Source of the DNA: Armillaria gallica
Lineage: Eukaryota; Basidiomycota; Agaricomycetes; Agaricales; Physalacriaceae
Length of the DNA: 64,000 nt
NCBI GenBank assembly: GCA_037576215.1
Contig: JBANDB010000009.1
Location: forward strand, 1,612,001 to 1,676,000
Reading direction: 5' to 3'
Position numbers and translations under genes: made by a program. Below, in pieces: positions 12,999-24,579 of this stretch. How positions within the stretch are numbered: the stretch's first letter is position 1; the number at the start of each line of letters is the position of its first letter. The notes below the pieces were generated by a model. The model had not been told where the DNA came from. It ran no database searches and saw only the letters and a program-made list of their open reading frames with translations.

Positions 12999-14893
12999 CC
13001 ATACGACCTCAAGATCAATATTGAGGAAGGAACATCTCCTCCGCTTGGGCCAATTTACTCCCTCTTGGAGTCCAAGCTCAAAACTTTACATGAGTTTATT
13101 GATGATAATCTCTGTAGTGGATTCATCACACCCTCACATTCTTCCCATAGAGCTCCAGTGCTTTTTGTCAAGAAAAAGACCAGAGAACTCCATCTTTGTG
13201 TCAATTTCCATGGCTTAAACAAGATATCCAAGAAAGACCGTTATCCCCTTCCACTTATTTCCAACCTCCTTGACTCCACACACTCTGCTCGCATCTATAC
13301 CAAACTTGATCTTCGACATGCTTATTATCTTGTATGCATAGCTGAAGGTGATGAATGGAAAACAGCCATCCAAACCTGTTATGGCTCCTTTGAATGGCAT
13401 GTCATGCCTTTTGGACTCACCAATGCTCCTGCAGTGTTCCAATGCTTCATGAACAATATTTTTGCTGACATGCTTGATATTTCCATGGTCGTATACCTTG
13501 ATGACATCCTTATATATTCTGACAACCCCACAGAGCACCGGGAACATGTACATGAAGTTCTACACAGACTAAGAGCAAATGGGCTCTACTGCAAGGGATT
13601 CAAATGTGAGTTTCACCAGGATTCCATGGAATATCTAGGCTACATTCTATCACCAGAGGGCCTCTGCATGTCTGAAGACAAAGTCAAAGCTATTTTAGAT
13701 TGGCCGGTTCCACAGAAAGTTAAAGATATTCAATCCTTCCTTGGCTTCGCCAATTTCTACCATCATTTCATCCACGAGTACAGTGACATTGTTATTCCAC
13801 TAACCTGCCTCACATGCAAAGGAACTCCATGGAAATTTGACAACAAGTGTATGGCTGCTTTTAATGAACTAAAGCAAGCTTTCACTCATGCTCCTATCCT
13901 CACCCATTGGGTCCCTGACCGTCAATTGGTTGTGGAAACTGATGCCTCTGACTATGCTATTGCTGCTATCCTTTCCATCTACTTTGAAGATGGCGAAATC
14001 CACCCCATCGCTTTCCTATCCTGGAGCCTACACAATGCCGAACTCAACTATGACACCCATGATAAGGAGCTTCTAGCTATCTTTGAAGCCTTTAAATACT
14101 GGTGTCACTACCTTGAAGGCTCTGCGGACCCAATCAACATTATTACAGATGACAAGAATCTTGAATACTTTTCCACTACCAAGATTCTTACCCAACGGCA
14201 AGTCCAGTGGTCTGAATATCTCTCCCAGTTCAACCAAGTAATCTGGTTCTGACTGGGGAAACTCAGAGGAAAACTGGATGCACTCACTAGACAATGAGAC
14301 ATCTATCCAAAAGAGGGGGATAGTCAATATGCAGCAGTCAATCCTCACAATTTCCATCCTGTATTCACTCAAGAACAACTCTCCACATCTCTCCATGCCA
14401 CTTTCCTTGAAGGCCCTACCCTCCATGTTAGTGCTATAATGGATATTGACAAGCTCCATTTAGATATCAAGCAAGCACAATCATCCAACTCCACGGTCTC
14501 CAATGGTTTCCATCAGGCCAAATCCTCCACTCTCACTTCCCCCTCTCAGTGGTCTGTAGATGAATCAGACATTCTCCATCTTGATAATCGCATCTATGTC
14601 CTGGACTCCAATGATCTCTGTCTCCGTGTCCTACAGAATAATCACGATCACATCTTGGCAGATCATTTTGGCCAAAATTGGACCTTGGAATTAGTCTGAT
14701 GGAACTATACCTGGCCACAGATGCATGAATATGTTCACCACTATGTCAAATCTTGTATGGTTTGTGGTCGCAACAAGACACCTAGACATTGTCCTTATGG
14801 TTTGCTTAAACCCTTGCCAGTTCCGAAATGCCTGTGGGATTCCATTTCAATGGATTTCATTGAACAGTTACTGGACTCCAACGGATTCACTGC

Positions 14894-15563
14894 AGTTGTC
14901 TTCTATTCGCCTCCTGTAACCGTTATGTGACATCTCAAAATGGTAATAAAAAAATGAACTGGCTCACAAGTACCACGTGCTGTGTGGCAGTTCATGTGAA
15001 GTCTCTAGGTGGCATGTCAAAGAGAAATTTGACCAAGTCCTCATGCACTTTGCTTACAGGGAAAATGAAAGTTAAAAAGCAGTAAAAAAAGTGTATTCAA
15101 AAAGTACAGCTAAGAATGTGCTGTTCCTATGCTGTACCCAATACCAACTAACTAGTAATAAATGGACATACATATTGTATATTCTCCTCCAAAGCAAACA
15201 TTGCCTCCTGTGGGTCTTAAAGCAGCGGCACTAGCCAAAAGATGTGCCAGGAATGGTTGCTGTCACTAGTATAGTCGATAATTACGCTGTCCTGTCGCTG
15301 CCAGTCTCGATGTATGGGGTTGACTAATGAACAGCATAGTGGCTGGCAGCGGCATTCAGCTAACGAGTGAGAGGGGATGGGGGGCAGCACTAGTTGAGTC
15401 GTGTCGCCATTGTCGTCAGTGATGATTGTGAGTGGTGGTGGGTGGCAAGAATAATGGTGATTTGTTGAGTTGAGCTAACTTGTAGTCATGTGACAGTTCA
15501 TTGGAGAACTTCCTCTTTAGGACTCATGTGGCAGCTGTGCTGGGGGGCGAATATTCAAAAACT
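14894..15563. mobile_element. 670-bp MITE with 9-bp target duplication (Mutator-like)
   Basis: It splits the gypsy3 integrase core. ATTCACTGC occurs at 14885-14893 and 15564-15572; removing the insert and one copy restores the integrase frame (FTA joined to ILVVIDR). The termini are imperfect inverted repeats of about 21 bp that share AGTT..T....TATTCGCC.CC. A 9-bp duplication is typical of Mutator-like elements, though an 8-bp hAT duplication cannot be ruled out. There is no coding capacity, so it depended on a transposase elsewhere. Confidence 0.78.
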
Positions 15564-15979
15564 ATTCACTGCTATCCTTGTTGTAATTGACCGTGCAAGC
15601 AAGCAAGCCATCTTTATCCCTACACATGACACCATTAATTCTGAAGAACTCGCCCGGTTATTTGTCATTCATGTTTTCTCCAAGCATGGTGTTCCTAACC
15701 ACATCACCTCTGACTGTGGCTCTGAGTTTGTCTCCCAATTCATGTGTGCCCTTGCCAAAGCCCTTGACATGGAACTTCACTTCACTTCTGGATATCACCC
15801 AGAGGCTGACAGACAAACAGAACATGCAAATCAAACCTTGGAACAGTATATCTGCATCTATTGTTCTTATCAACAGGACAACTGGGATTTACTACTACCC
15901 ATCGCCGAATTTGCATACAACAATGTTCCGAATGCCTCCACCAGAATCTCTCCATTCTTTGCCAACAAAGGCTACCATC

Positions 15980-16505
15980 TGTTACATGCATGCCACCGGC
16001 CTCTGCTTCACACCCAGTTCAACCTCAATCCTAACTCCAGCATTCCTCACTACTGAACTCTGCGGCCTCTGACTGCTTACCATTACTATTCCATTTGATA
16101 TTTCATTTATCATTTTATTTTACTATTTCACATATTAACTCTAGAACCCAAATCTGGTAGTGAACAGACCACCACCAGAGCCCATCGGACTCCAACTCAG
16201 ATTTACCTACTCATATATATACTGTAGAATTACTTGTAGATACTCAGTTCGAATATCAATTTGGTTTAGCCAAATCTCTCTCTGACTCCAAGTCTAATTT
16301 ATCGCTCTCCAAGTCCATGGCCTCCGCTCCATTGGACAATCCTTACTCTCTATCCAAACCTTCACTCTCCATGGACTCCGCTCCGCAATCCAATCTTAGG
16401 GCTTCAGCTCAAGGGTGACATTGCTAATAGCTTCACCAAAGCCCATGCACTCCGCGGACCTCCGCTCGTGTGAGTTATCTTTGTCTATTTGGCACGTCCC
16501 TAACA
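15980..16505 (+). repeat. Solo LTR of the gypsy3 family inside gypsy3 integrase
   Basis: It is 526 bp with perfect 5-bp duplications CCATC at 15975-15979 and 16506-16510. It is the same family as the element's own LTRs. Because it has its own duplication it is an independent insertion followed by LTR-LTR recombination, not a rearranged end of the host element. Confidence 0.92.
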
Positions 16506-17407
16506 CCATCCTAATATCATCATTCACCCTGAATGTGATATTGCCTCCACTCAGGCCTGTGACTTTGTAGTCAATCTAGACAAACTACACCAATTCCTAT
16601 GTGACGAAATCACTCAGGTGCAGTCTTGCTACAAGATCCAAGCAGACAAGCGCCGGAATCCGGCTCCTCCTTTCAAAATAGGTGACAAAGTCTTTCTTAG
16701 TTCCAAGCACATCAAGACTACCTGCCCTACTGTGAAATTTGCAGAGAAATTCCTTGGCCCATTCAAAATCATAGCTCAACCAGGCTCCCATTCCTTCATG
16801 CTCAAACTTCTGTTGGACCTCTGTGCCATTCACCCTGTCTTCCACATATCACAACTTGAACCTGTAGAAGAAAACACTATTCCCAATCGCACTCAACCTC
16901 CGCCACCTCTGGTGGAAGTCGATGGTGAAGAGCAGTACGAAATAGCTCAGATCCTAGACTCCAAGCTTGACCACCAGTTCTGGTGTCCTCTTCTTTACAG
17001 GATTCAATAGCTAGGCTATGAAGGAACCAATGAGGAATTTGCTTAGTTACTGGCCACTGAGTTCTCTGCAGACAATTTCATTGAGGATTTCCACTGTTGC
17101 TATCTAGACAAACCAGGACCATTAGCCAAAGTTACCACCTGCAAATCCACCATCTAATTCCTTTCATGACTTGTACTACCACCAGTCTCCATTGGCTCCA
17201 ACCTATTCTATTTCAAATCCAATCCACAAAAACTATTGCAAATTCAGTTCTTAATTGGGACCAGAACCTGTCGGCTCAGCTCTCACTCCCTTTCCTATTC
17301 CTAATTCCAAACCAAGAAATCAATATGTATTATAGAGTCACTGGGGCCCCGACATTGTACAGTGCTATCAAAAAATACAAGTAAAATTATATGGAGGCAA
17401 CAAGGGT

Positions 17408-19118
17408 TCAAGAGGCCTCAGCACCAGATAGACCCACCATAGTTATATCCTCTACTCCCTCCTGTACCAATATCAGCTCCAAATCTTCATACATTTCTCT
17501 ATCACTTTCCTCGATACCCATCTCTCGGTTATATGCCCTCATCCTCACTATTGCTTGCCATCAGAGTTCCTTCTCCATCTCCTCTTCCAGATCCTCCTTG
17601 GGCATTGGCATCTTGATCAAAACATCCAACTCCAGGATGCCAACAGACTCCGCACCTGGTACCATATCCTCTCTAACTTCCTCCTCCTTATCCAATGGCT
17701 CATTGGAATCCTTCACTCTGTACCCTTCCTGGTCTTTCAACAACCTTTTCCACAACTGCCACTCCTTTTGGCACCCATGTGCATTGTAGAAGTCACGGCG
17801 AGCTCACAGGAATTTGTTACAAGCTAGCATCTGCTCATGCAAGCCCTCAGCGCCGACGGTTCCAATCTAAAAAGACTTATTGAGGAGTTTATAGGGGTCC
17901 TCCATCCCCAACAGCGTATCTGCAACCAATGACTGTAACTCTTCACCCTTAATAATGGCCATGTCCCTATCAAGCTGTTGCTCAGCCATTTTACGCAATG
18001 CCTCGCTATAGATGTCTCTGGTTTTTCAGAGCTCCAACTGGGATGCCTCAAATTTGGCCTTGAGAGATTTTGAAGAAAAGTCATCTGGATACTTGACATC
18101 ATAATTGGGATGGTAATTGTCCATTAAATCTTCCACACGCCCAGCAACATGGTCAACCTTGTCCTCCAAATGCACTAGCCTAGAGGAAATGTCTTACAGC
18201 AACTCCATGATGCTTGTGGAGTCTGCAGAGCTGCTGTTATCACCACCCTTGTTAAAAGAGCACCATGCCTTTTTGACATGACACCGTTGACACATTCTGA
18301 TTCCACCATGGATAAAACAACTGGCCTTATTGACCCGACACTTGCCACAACACTCTAAAAATTCTCCCAAGTCAGCAAGCAGAAAGGACATCCAGTGGTC
18401 ATGCACCATTACCAGTGAAGACCTTGTCATTGGCCTGAGGAGCAGGCTCAGTCTTCAAACACTTGGACATCAATGGCCCTGCCAAAGCAACCCCACCTCC
18501 CTCACTATCCTCCACCACACTTGCAGACCAATACTTGCATTTTTGGGGTTCTGCAGTTTCCTCCCTTTTCTTTCCTTTCACAACCTTATGCCTCCTCTTC
18601 AACTCAGCCATAGTGGCCATTTTCAGATCCACCGGATCCACTTTAGTATCTCTGTTGCTTGCCAATGGAGCACCCGCAGCTACCAACACCAACTCGTTTG
18701 CCTCATCCTCCTTCTCCTTCTCCTTTTCCTTTTCCTTCGCAGCCAAATCTTCAATCCGCTTATGTTCCACAGCCTCCTCCCTCTCCTTCACTGCCTTCTC
18801 GGCCTCTAGCCAGATCTGCTCATCCTCCTGTCTCTTTTCCTCTGCTTTCCTCTCAGCCTCTTCCTTCTCTTTCTTCAAGGCCTCAACTTTCAGCAGACAT
18901 GCCAACTTATCCTGCTTCAATTTCTCCACCTGGGCCTCCCTTGCTCATGCAGTCTTCCAGTCATCATGTTGACCTATGGCTTCCTCATAATGCTCCTCCA
19001 CAGTGGTCTGCTCCTCTGTCAAGGTCTTGTAATCTTCAAAGGAAAGATCAGGAGGTGTCAGTGCTGACTCATAGAGCTCGGGAGTTATGGAGTCACAGTA
19101 TTCGATGGACACCAACAT
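17408..19118 (-). pseudogene. Antisense coiled-coil/Cys-rich frame of gypsy3
   Basis: A long minus-strand frame begins with ATG at 19118-19116 and can be followed to a TGA at 17408-17410, with about five in-frame stops and one frameshift near 18400. It encodes an acidic N-terminus, a charged coiled coil rich in Glu/Lys (about 18940-18690, KEKEEAERKAEEKRQEDEQ), a Cys cluster with C-x2-C..C..C-x2-C..C spacing (CCGKCRVNKASC, then CQRCHVKKAWC, about 18335-18260), and a long helical acidic tail. The Cys cluster suggests zinc and perhaps nucleic-acid binding. It lies between pol and the 3' LTR and would be transcribed opposite to pol. The function is unknown. Confidence 0.6.
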
Positions 19119-19267
19119 TTTAAACGATGAAGAAAGAAGACTGAATGGAAAGAGAAGAGATGGTGAGAGTATGAGGTTAAGTTGCAAAATTCCCATGGTC
19201 AAATTTCCTGCACACATAGCCATATTGATCGGCCATTGGGATCAGCACTCTTGAGGGCAAGAACACT

Positions 19268-19279
19268 AAGGGGGGATAC
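19268..19279 (+). other. Polypurine tract of gypsy3
   Basis: AAGGGGGGATAC lies immediately before the 3' LTR, the position where plus-strand priming starts. Confidence 0.65.
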
Positions 19280-19806
19280 TGTTATGTGCATGCCATGGAC
19301 CTCTGCTTCACACTGACTTCAAGCACAGACTTCATTTTAACAGATCACACCATCGGACTTCTATGGCCTCTGGCTGCTTATCATTTACTTACTCCATTTG
19401 ATATTTCATTTCTATTTCATTTTACTATTTCATATATTAAATCTAGAATCTGAATCTGGTAGCAAACAGACCTCTGTCAGACTCTATCAGACTCTGACTC
19501 AGATTACCTACTCATATATATACTGTAGAATTACTTGTAGATACCCAGTTTGAATATCAACTTAGTTTAGCCAAATCTCTCCCTGACTCCAAGTCTAATC
19601 TATCACTCTCTAAGTCCATGGCCTCTGCTCTGTTGGACTATCTTTACTCTCTATCCAAACCTTCACTCTCCATGGACTCTGCTCTGCAATCCAATCTTAG
19701 GGCTTCAGCTCAAGGATGACATTGCTAATAGCTTTGCCAAAGCCCATGCACTCTATGGACCTCCACTTGTGCAAGTTACCTTTGTCTATTTGGCACGTCC
19801 CTAACA
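19280..19806 (+). repeat. 3' LTR of gypsy3
   Basis: It is 527 bp, matching 8311-8826, and is followed by the CACAC duplication. Confidence 0.92.
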
Positions 19807-19811
19807 CACAC

Positions 19812-19953
19812 CTGACACCATGCACCTCAGTCCCAGTGATTCTTGAGCTATTATTCACACACTTCCTCCATTGATGAGTTTCTCTAGGTGTCTTTGTGGC
19901 AAACACAATAGTCACCCAGAGCTCTGTCCAGAGTTCACAAGGATTGGCCATGG
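19812..19953. other. Short spacer between gypsy3 and the LTR1 nest
   Basis: These 142 bases hold no recognisable gene. They end in ATGG, the left target of the next solo LTR. Confidence 0.5.
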
Positions 19954-20270
19954 TGTCATGCCCGCAGCATGTCTAAGGGTGTAATTTTGCAAAAATGTCA
20001 TACCTACACATTAGCAATGCAGAGGCATTGCGAGTGGGCCAACAGTGCAAGTGGCATGCAAAGAAGCAAGGTCACCAAGGTAGAGAGCTCTATAATAGAA
20101 AAAGAAGCAATGTAATTAAAACATAAGGACTTTGTTGCTGCACTATACCTTACAGGCATGCACAGCGACAAGGCCAAAGAGTGAGCTAGCTTGCTAAACC
20201 ACCCATTTGCAATAGAGAATTCAACTTCAGTGGGATGTGCTTATACATGGTGTCATGCCCACGATGTGGC

Positions 20271-20643
20271 TGTTATGATTTATTCATTTTTTGACTTATC
20301 TTATCTTATCACTTACAACCGGGCTGCTGGCCATAGGGGTAACCAACGATGTTCCCATGTTATCTCTTCGATATTGCACATTCTTGCTTCGATGTTGCAT
20401 GCTCTGGCTTCCGTAGGACTACAAGGCGAACCATATGCAGACCCTCACTCTTAGTATTTAAGTAGTTACTCTCGCTGTATGTACTCCAGCCTCGAGCTAA
20501 CTTTAATCTATACCAAACTTATTGCTTAATTCATGCCTGAGTCAAGGACTTAGCCTTATATTCCTATCATTAAGGAATCCCTCAGTGACTGCCTGAATGT
20601 GAGACAGCTGGGGTTTATCCTTGTTAGGAGTTCAGGTCTAATA
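20271..20643 (+). repeat. 5' LTR of gypsy1
   Basis: It is 373 bp. Differences from the 3' LTR are mostly CG/TG/CA transitions, many as TG in one copy and CA in the other. Confidence 0.92.
20455..20462 (+). promoter_or_regulatory. TATA-like box of the gypsy1 LTR
   Basis: TATTTAAG lies 34 bases upstream of the self-priming segment at 20489-20500. Confidence 0.5.
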
Positions 20644-20644
20644 A

Positions 20645-20656
20645 TTAGCTCGAGGC
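20645..20656 (+). other. Putative self-priming primer-binding site of gypsy1
   Basis: TTAGCTCGAGGC follows the 5' LTR by one base and is the exact reverse complement of GCCTCGAGCTAA at 20489-20500. The arrangement matches Tf1/sushi self-priming. In the 3' LTR the matching segment has one C-to-T change. Confidence 0.65.
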
Positions 20657-20686
20657 TTTCCATTGCTCCTTAACCAGAGCCTACAG

Positions 20687-20812
20687 ATGTCGATGACTCT
20701 CGATATAATCCTATTTGCAGCATACCTCGGAGTCGGTACAGCACTCTTCATGGCAGCCATTGTGCTGGTAATATTACATCACTTCAAGCTCACCCCTTGC
20801 ATTCGCACTAGA
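20687..20812 (+). pseudogene. Hydrophobic leader frame of gypsy1
   Basis: The first ATG after the primer site starts a frame of about 41 codons that is mostly one membrane-spanning segment (IILFAAYLGVGTALFMAAIV, about residues 7-26), followed by a basic tail and a TGA. The TGA may be a mutated Arg codon, in which case this is the N-terminus of Gag, since the same phase continues into the gag region. gypsy2 has a comparable hydrophobic leader. Its role is unknown. Confidence 0.45.
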
Positions 20813-23363
20813 TGAAATTCTATTCTCCCTACTATAAACCATGTCCTCCCACAGCAGCCACCACCGGCGCACATCTACCCACCCTTACCAAGCCGAGCAC
20901 CAGCATTCGACAAGCACACTTGCATTATCCCTAGGGGAAATGAAGAAGACGTTCCTGGGGAGATGGAGGTCGGCATTCAAGAAGGAAGCAATGGAAGTGT
21001 TACTGGAGCAAGGCTCCCCTTTATCCAGCTTTCTACTGATGCTTCCTCTCATGAGTCTGCCGGCACTACCCCCCATCCAGCAGCACGAGCTGTTCCCACC
21101 GCAGCAGACCTGGCAAGGTACCTCGTCTGACTTGGCCTGGGAAGAACAGGCCCTGGCAGCTCCCCAGTCTCCAAGCAACCTCCCATCGGTCATCCTGGGA
21201 GTAGCAGGGTACCAGCAACAGTCACTGATCCCTACAAGATTCGCATCAGTTCCACTTCCAAGCTCGACCTCATCTGGGACAACCTCAATCTATCCTACAC
21301 TGCCTTCTTCCCCCATAGAGGAAACCCATACCAAAACGAAGGAAGGAACTGGGACCCACCAGACAACTATATCCCCGTACACTTCGACACACCAGTACGA
21401 ATCGCCACACAGCCCCCCATTCCCCCAGAGCCCTCCAGACAGTCTTCACCGGAGTTCCTCAATCGAGGAACCTCAGAGTCGATGCAGGCCAGACTCGCCA
21501 TTCCAAGGAGAAGGAGGGAGCCAACAGCAGCAGATGCCGCTATCGCGGAAGAGTACACTAGACAGAGGAGACGAGCAGAGGAGGAATGAGCAGCGATATT
21601 CAGGAGGGTCGATGAGGGGCACACCGAGCCTGACCCTAGGATTGATAGCAGAGGAGAAACCATATACCACTCCACCAACAGAAACACAACTGAGACACTC
21701 TCCTTCAAGGAGCAGGTCAATGGCATTGTTGGATGGAGAAGCCCCTCTCCCTCGCCAATCCCCACTCCACCAATCCCAGACACTCCCCCAGCTGATCACC
21801 CCGATAACCATCGCCCAGGCCCTATACCTCCTTTTGACAGGCAAACTGGTCCAAATTCCCTGTGTGCTCCTTGACGTGACCCTGGAGGAACTGTTTAACC
21901 ACTTCAGGGGAGAATTGGTAGAGGATGGAGATTGGGTCCTGACCCTGGCAGGAATCAATTATGTGCACTACAGATATAGCTACATTTTAAAAGAAGAAGC
22001 TGCCCATTTTGCCTGCCTCACCTATAATATGATCCATCATGACTGACAGGTTGAGGTACCCGCTAGGTACTAGTGACCCCCGATCGACCTGCCCCCTATC
22101 ATGTACACACCAGAGCCAATGGATGACGAACCACCAGTACCTCCACCACAGGCCACTGTACCTGATTATCTGAGATGGGAGCCAGGTTACGTGCCAACAG
22201 CACCAAGCTACATGTACCCACAGGGATATGGGCCACTGGGCACACAAGAATGACCTAGACTCTTTGCTGCTGCCAATACTGACAATGGCAGTGCAGGACC
22301 CTCAAACGCGCCCCAACTGCCCAGCAAACTGCAGCCCCCGACTGCGCTGCTGCAAGCACCACCCATTATCCCTCAGAGGTGGGCACTGCCTCAATATCCA
22401 CCGCTGCCTGGACCACCAGACTCCCCCCCCCCCTGGATGCTCGCTGAAGATAACCAAGGGCCATGGGTGGGATTAAAGCCCAACATGGTCAAAGAACCTG
22501 AGAACTTCAATGGTGACTCCAACGACATCGCTCGGTTCTTCTCCCAGTGCAACATGTACTTCTCGGTTTTCAACCAGTACTTCTGATACCATCTCCACAA
22601 GGTCATCTTTTGCATGTCACGCTTTGGCAAGGATGCTCAGGTATGGTGGGAGTTGTGTGCATGAGAACTGGGAAGGAACATCAACGGAGATCAAGTCTAT
22701 CCGGCATACAAGCAGTTTGTAGAAGAGGTCAGGCAATGATTTTGGAAGGACATGAATGTGGAAATTAAGTACGTGCAGTGGGAAAGGTTGCGACAGAGCA
22801 ACTTCCCTGATGGCGACTTGTTCTTCCAACAATTCGAGTTGCTAGCTTTCGAGGCAGGCATCCTCAGTATTGACCAGATGATGATGGCCCAGGTCAAAAA
22901 GGCATGTCGATCGTCCACTAAGGACATCATCTACGCATCAGATGGGGATGTCCTGGCCAACTATCAGGAATGGAAGCGGCGCATACTTCAGATTGACCAC
23001 AACTGGAGAACACAAAAGGCAGAGCAAGGGGGAGCCAAGGTAACAGAATGGAAGCAGCAAGCCAAGATGAATATGGCCCTGATGACAAAGGGGAACCAAC
23101 AGCAGAGCAGTGTCCTGGAGAAGAAGACGGGAACTGGCACAACATTTGGAGGAGCAGGCACGCCAATGGATATCGATGTGGCATGCAGCAAGGTGAAGTG
23201 CTTCCGATGTGGCCAAGTCAGACACTTCAAGCGAGACTGTCCCAAGGGAGCAAAGACCAAGGAAGAGGCACTTCAATGGCTCAATTACTATTGGGACCAT
23301 GTAGCCACAAACGAGAAAACAGACTCAAAGATTGAGGAGGTAAAAGATGGAGCCAAGCAGTAA
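20813..23363 (+). pseudogene. gypsy1 Gag, with stops and frameshifts
   Basis: A Pro/Arg-rich N-terminal region is followed by a capsid-like domain (about 22480-23000; EPENFNGDSNDIARFFSQC, then WERLRQSNFPDGDLFFQQFE) and a zinc knuckle CFRCGQVRHFKRDC near 23198-23240, the C-x2-C-x4-H-x4-C form. The stop is TAA at 23361-23363. Several TGA codons and at least one phase change interrupt it. An overlapping 401-codon frame (20841-22046) has Ser/Pro-rich low complexity and is probably a shadow, although which phase is genuine in the N-terminal half is not certain. Confidence 0.75.
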
Positions 23364-24579
23364 ATGATTTGGCTGACTTGGCTAAGGACTTAGTTTCATC
23401 TGGTGCACCTTCATTGCCTGCTACCTATGCTCATAGTACTTCTGTAGTTTTAAATATGCATTTGAATATACCCGCCTGCAACTTTACAACCAGGAGTAAA
23501 ACTAAGGAAGAATCGACCCAAACAGTTGGGACCGCCGACCCCAGGACTGTGCAACTGGCTAAACGTCTGGCCAGTAGCTCATCTCGAGCGGAAGCAGCAG
23601 ACAAAGAGTCTCCTACCAGAGAGACACCTACTTTAATGGCATCACACCAGTTGAGGCCATCTCCTAGTGAGAACACTGCAGTGATGAATGCACAACCGGG
23701 TAGGGCAGAGCCAGAGCCTAGCTCAAACTCTGATGAAGCACCCCCATCTGATGACGAGGTACCTCCACAGGGCTCCAGCCACGCTGTGAGTATAGAGGAA
23801 AGCACCACAGTGCTACCTCCCCTGGTAAAAGAGTATGGCGCAAGGATGTCGAAGTCTAAATCTCCCAGCAAGGCAGAGGCTTTGACAAAGACCAGGAAAC
23901 CAGGAGTAGTTACAGATACAGAGGTGCCAAAAGTAATGAGGGACCCTGTGGGCCCAGAGGGAGCAGGCCGGGCTGGTAAAACTGTTTGTTCAGTACAAGT
24001 CAAGCCCATTGCCTGAAGTGACCCCTCCAGGAAACACACCTCCTGCCTCACAATGGAGCAGCAAGAGGGGATATGTACCCCCCACCCCATAACAGAACAG
24101 CAAGATCCCTCAAGATGCGACCCCTCGAGGTACGACTCACAGGGATACTGCACAGCTGACGAACAGGGGGAAGCTGCTAGCACCCAGGCAGTGAATAGGG
24201 GGCACCCAGTACAGATCGAGGAGGTTCCTGACAATGAAGATGATACGAGTTTCCGCCTAAGCCAGAAGGCTAGCCAAAAGCCTCCGCCAACCTTTGAGGT
24301 GACCCAGCCGATGGTAGCTGAGCCAATTGGTCCCAGCACGAAGGCTGAGAAGGTCCCACAGATATGGTTCAAACCTTTCAGGGCAGAGTGGACACTATGA
24401 AACATCAAGGAGGCAATAACCAAGTTGAGCATGAGAGCAATCCTAAAAAACTGGATCCATAAGGCACGAACCAGGGAAGTAGATGATGAGCTGGTCAAGG
24501 GTTTGCAGAAAGCTACATGGGCTGAGGCACTGGAATGGATGGAGGAACTCCAACAACCCAGGCACTACATTTGCTGAAT
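23364..24579 (+). pseudogene. gypsy1 linker between nucleocapsid and protease
   Basis: A frame of 216 codons (23369-24016), then another, give a Ser/Pro/Glu-rich, probably disordered linker without recognisable domains. It lies between the zinc knuckle and the protease, where many chromoviruses have a spacer. The 355-codon minus-strand frame over 24498-23431 looks like a shadow of this biased sequence. Confidence 0.4.

Larger units (their letters stand above)
10383..17157 (+). pseudogene. gypsy3 Pol: protease, RT, RNase H, integrase, chromodomain
   Basis: The protease-like region is at about 10540-10850 (NSSSSHCFINSKY, then the ILG-type GYNWL segment). The active-site Asp of the usual DSG seems replaced (NSSSS), so protease identity rests on position and flanking motifs. 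The RT fingers begin at 11220 and resume at 12999 after the solo LTR. The RT catalytic YLDD is intact at 13494-13505, followed by RNase H (ETDASDYA, about 13936). Integrase has the HHCC zinc site (CMVC near 14755) and a DDE core split by a MITE; the second Asp sits in SDCGSEF (about 15710) and the Glu in QTEHANQTLEQY. The tail (about 16930-17130) reads as a chromodomain. Stops at 14250, 14295, 14697, 17008 and 17044 kill it. Confidence 0.88.
8311..19806 (+). mobile_element. Ty3/gypsy chromodomain retrotransposon 'gypsy3' with nested insertions
   Basis: The element runs from LTR 8311-8826 to LTR 19280-19806 and is flanked by the 5-bp duplication CACAC (8306-8310 and 19807-19811). The order gag, protease, reverse transcriptase, RNase H, integrase, chromodomain is that of chromoviruses. 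Later insertions are a solo LTR (11287-12998), a MITE (14894-15563) and a solo copy of its own LTR (15980-16505). After allowing for these the pol frame is collinear without indels, and is interrupted only by stop codons that replace Trp or Arg codons. An antisense frame occupies 17408-19118. A purine tract (19268-19279) precedes the 3' LTR. The element is dead through nonsense mutations. Confidence 0.93.

Noticed and set aside
15980..19806. A second retroelement bounded by LTRs 15980-16505 and 19280-19806
   Set aside because: The 15980 LTR has its own CCATC duplication, and the CACAC duplication pairs the 8311 and 19280 LTRs, so it is a solo insertion inside gypsy3.
20841..22046. 401-codon open frame as the gypsy1 Gag N-terminus
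   Set aside because: Ser/Pro/Gln-rich low complexity; the phase that continues from the leader frame gives a more protein-like sequence whose stops are explained by C-to-T or G-to-A. Kept as uncertain.
23431..24498. 355-codon minus-strand frame in gypsy1
   Set aside because: Antisense to the biased gag-pol linker, no motif, and not comparable to the gypsy3 antisense gene.
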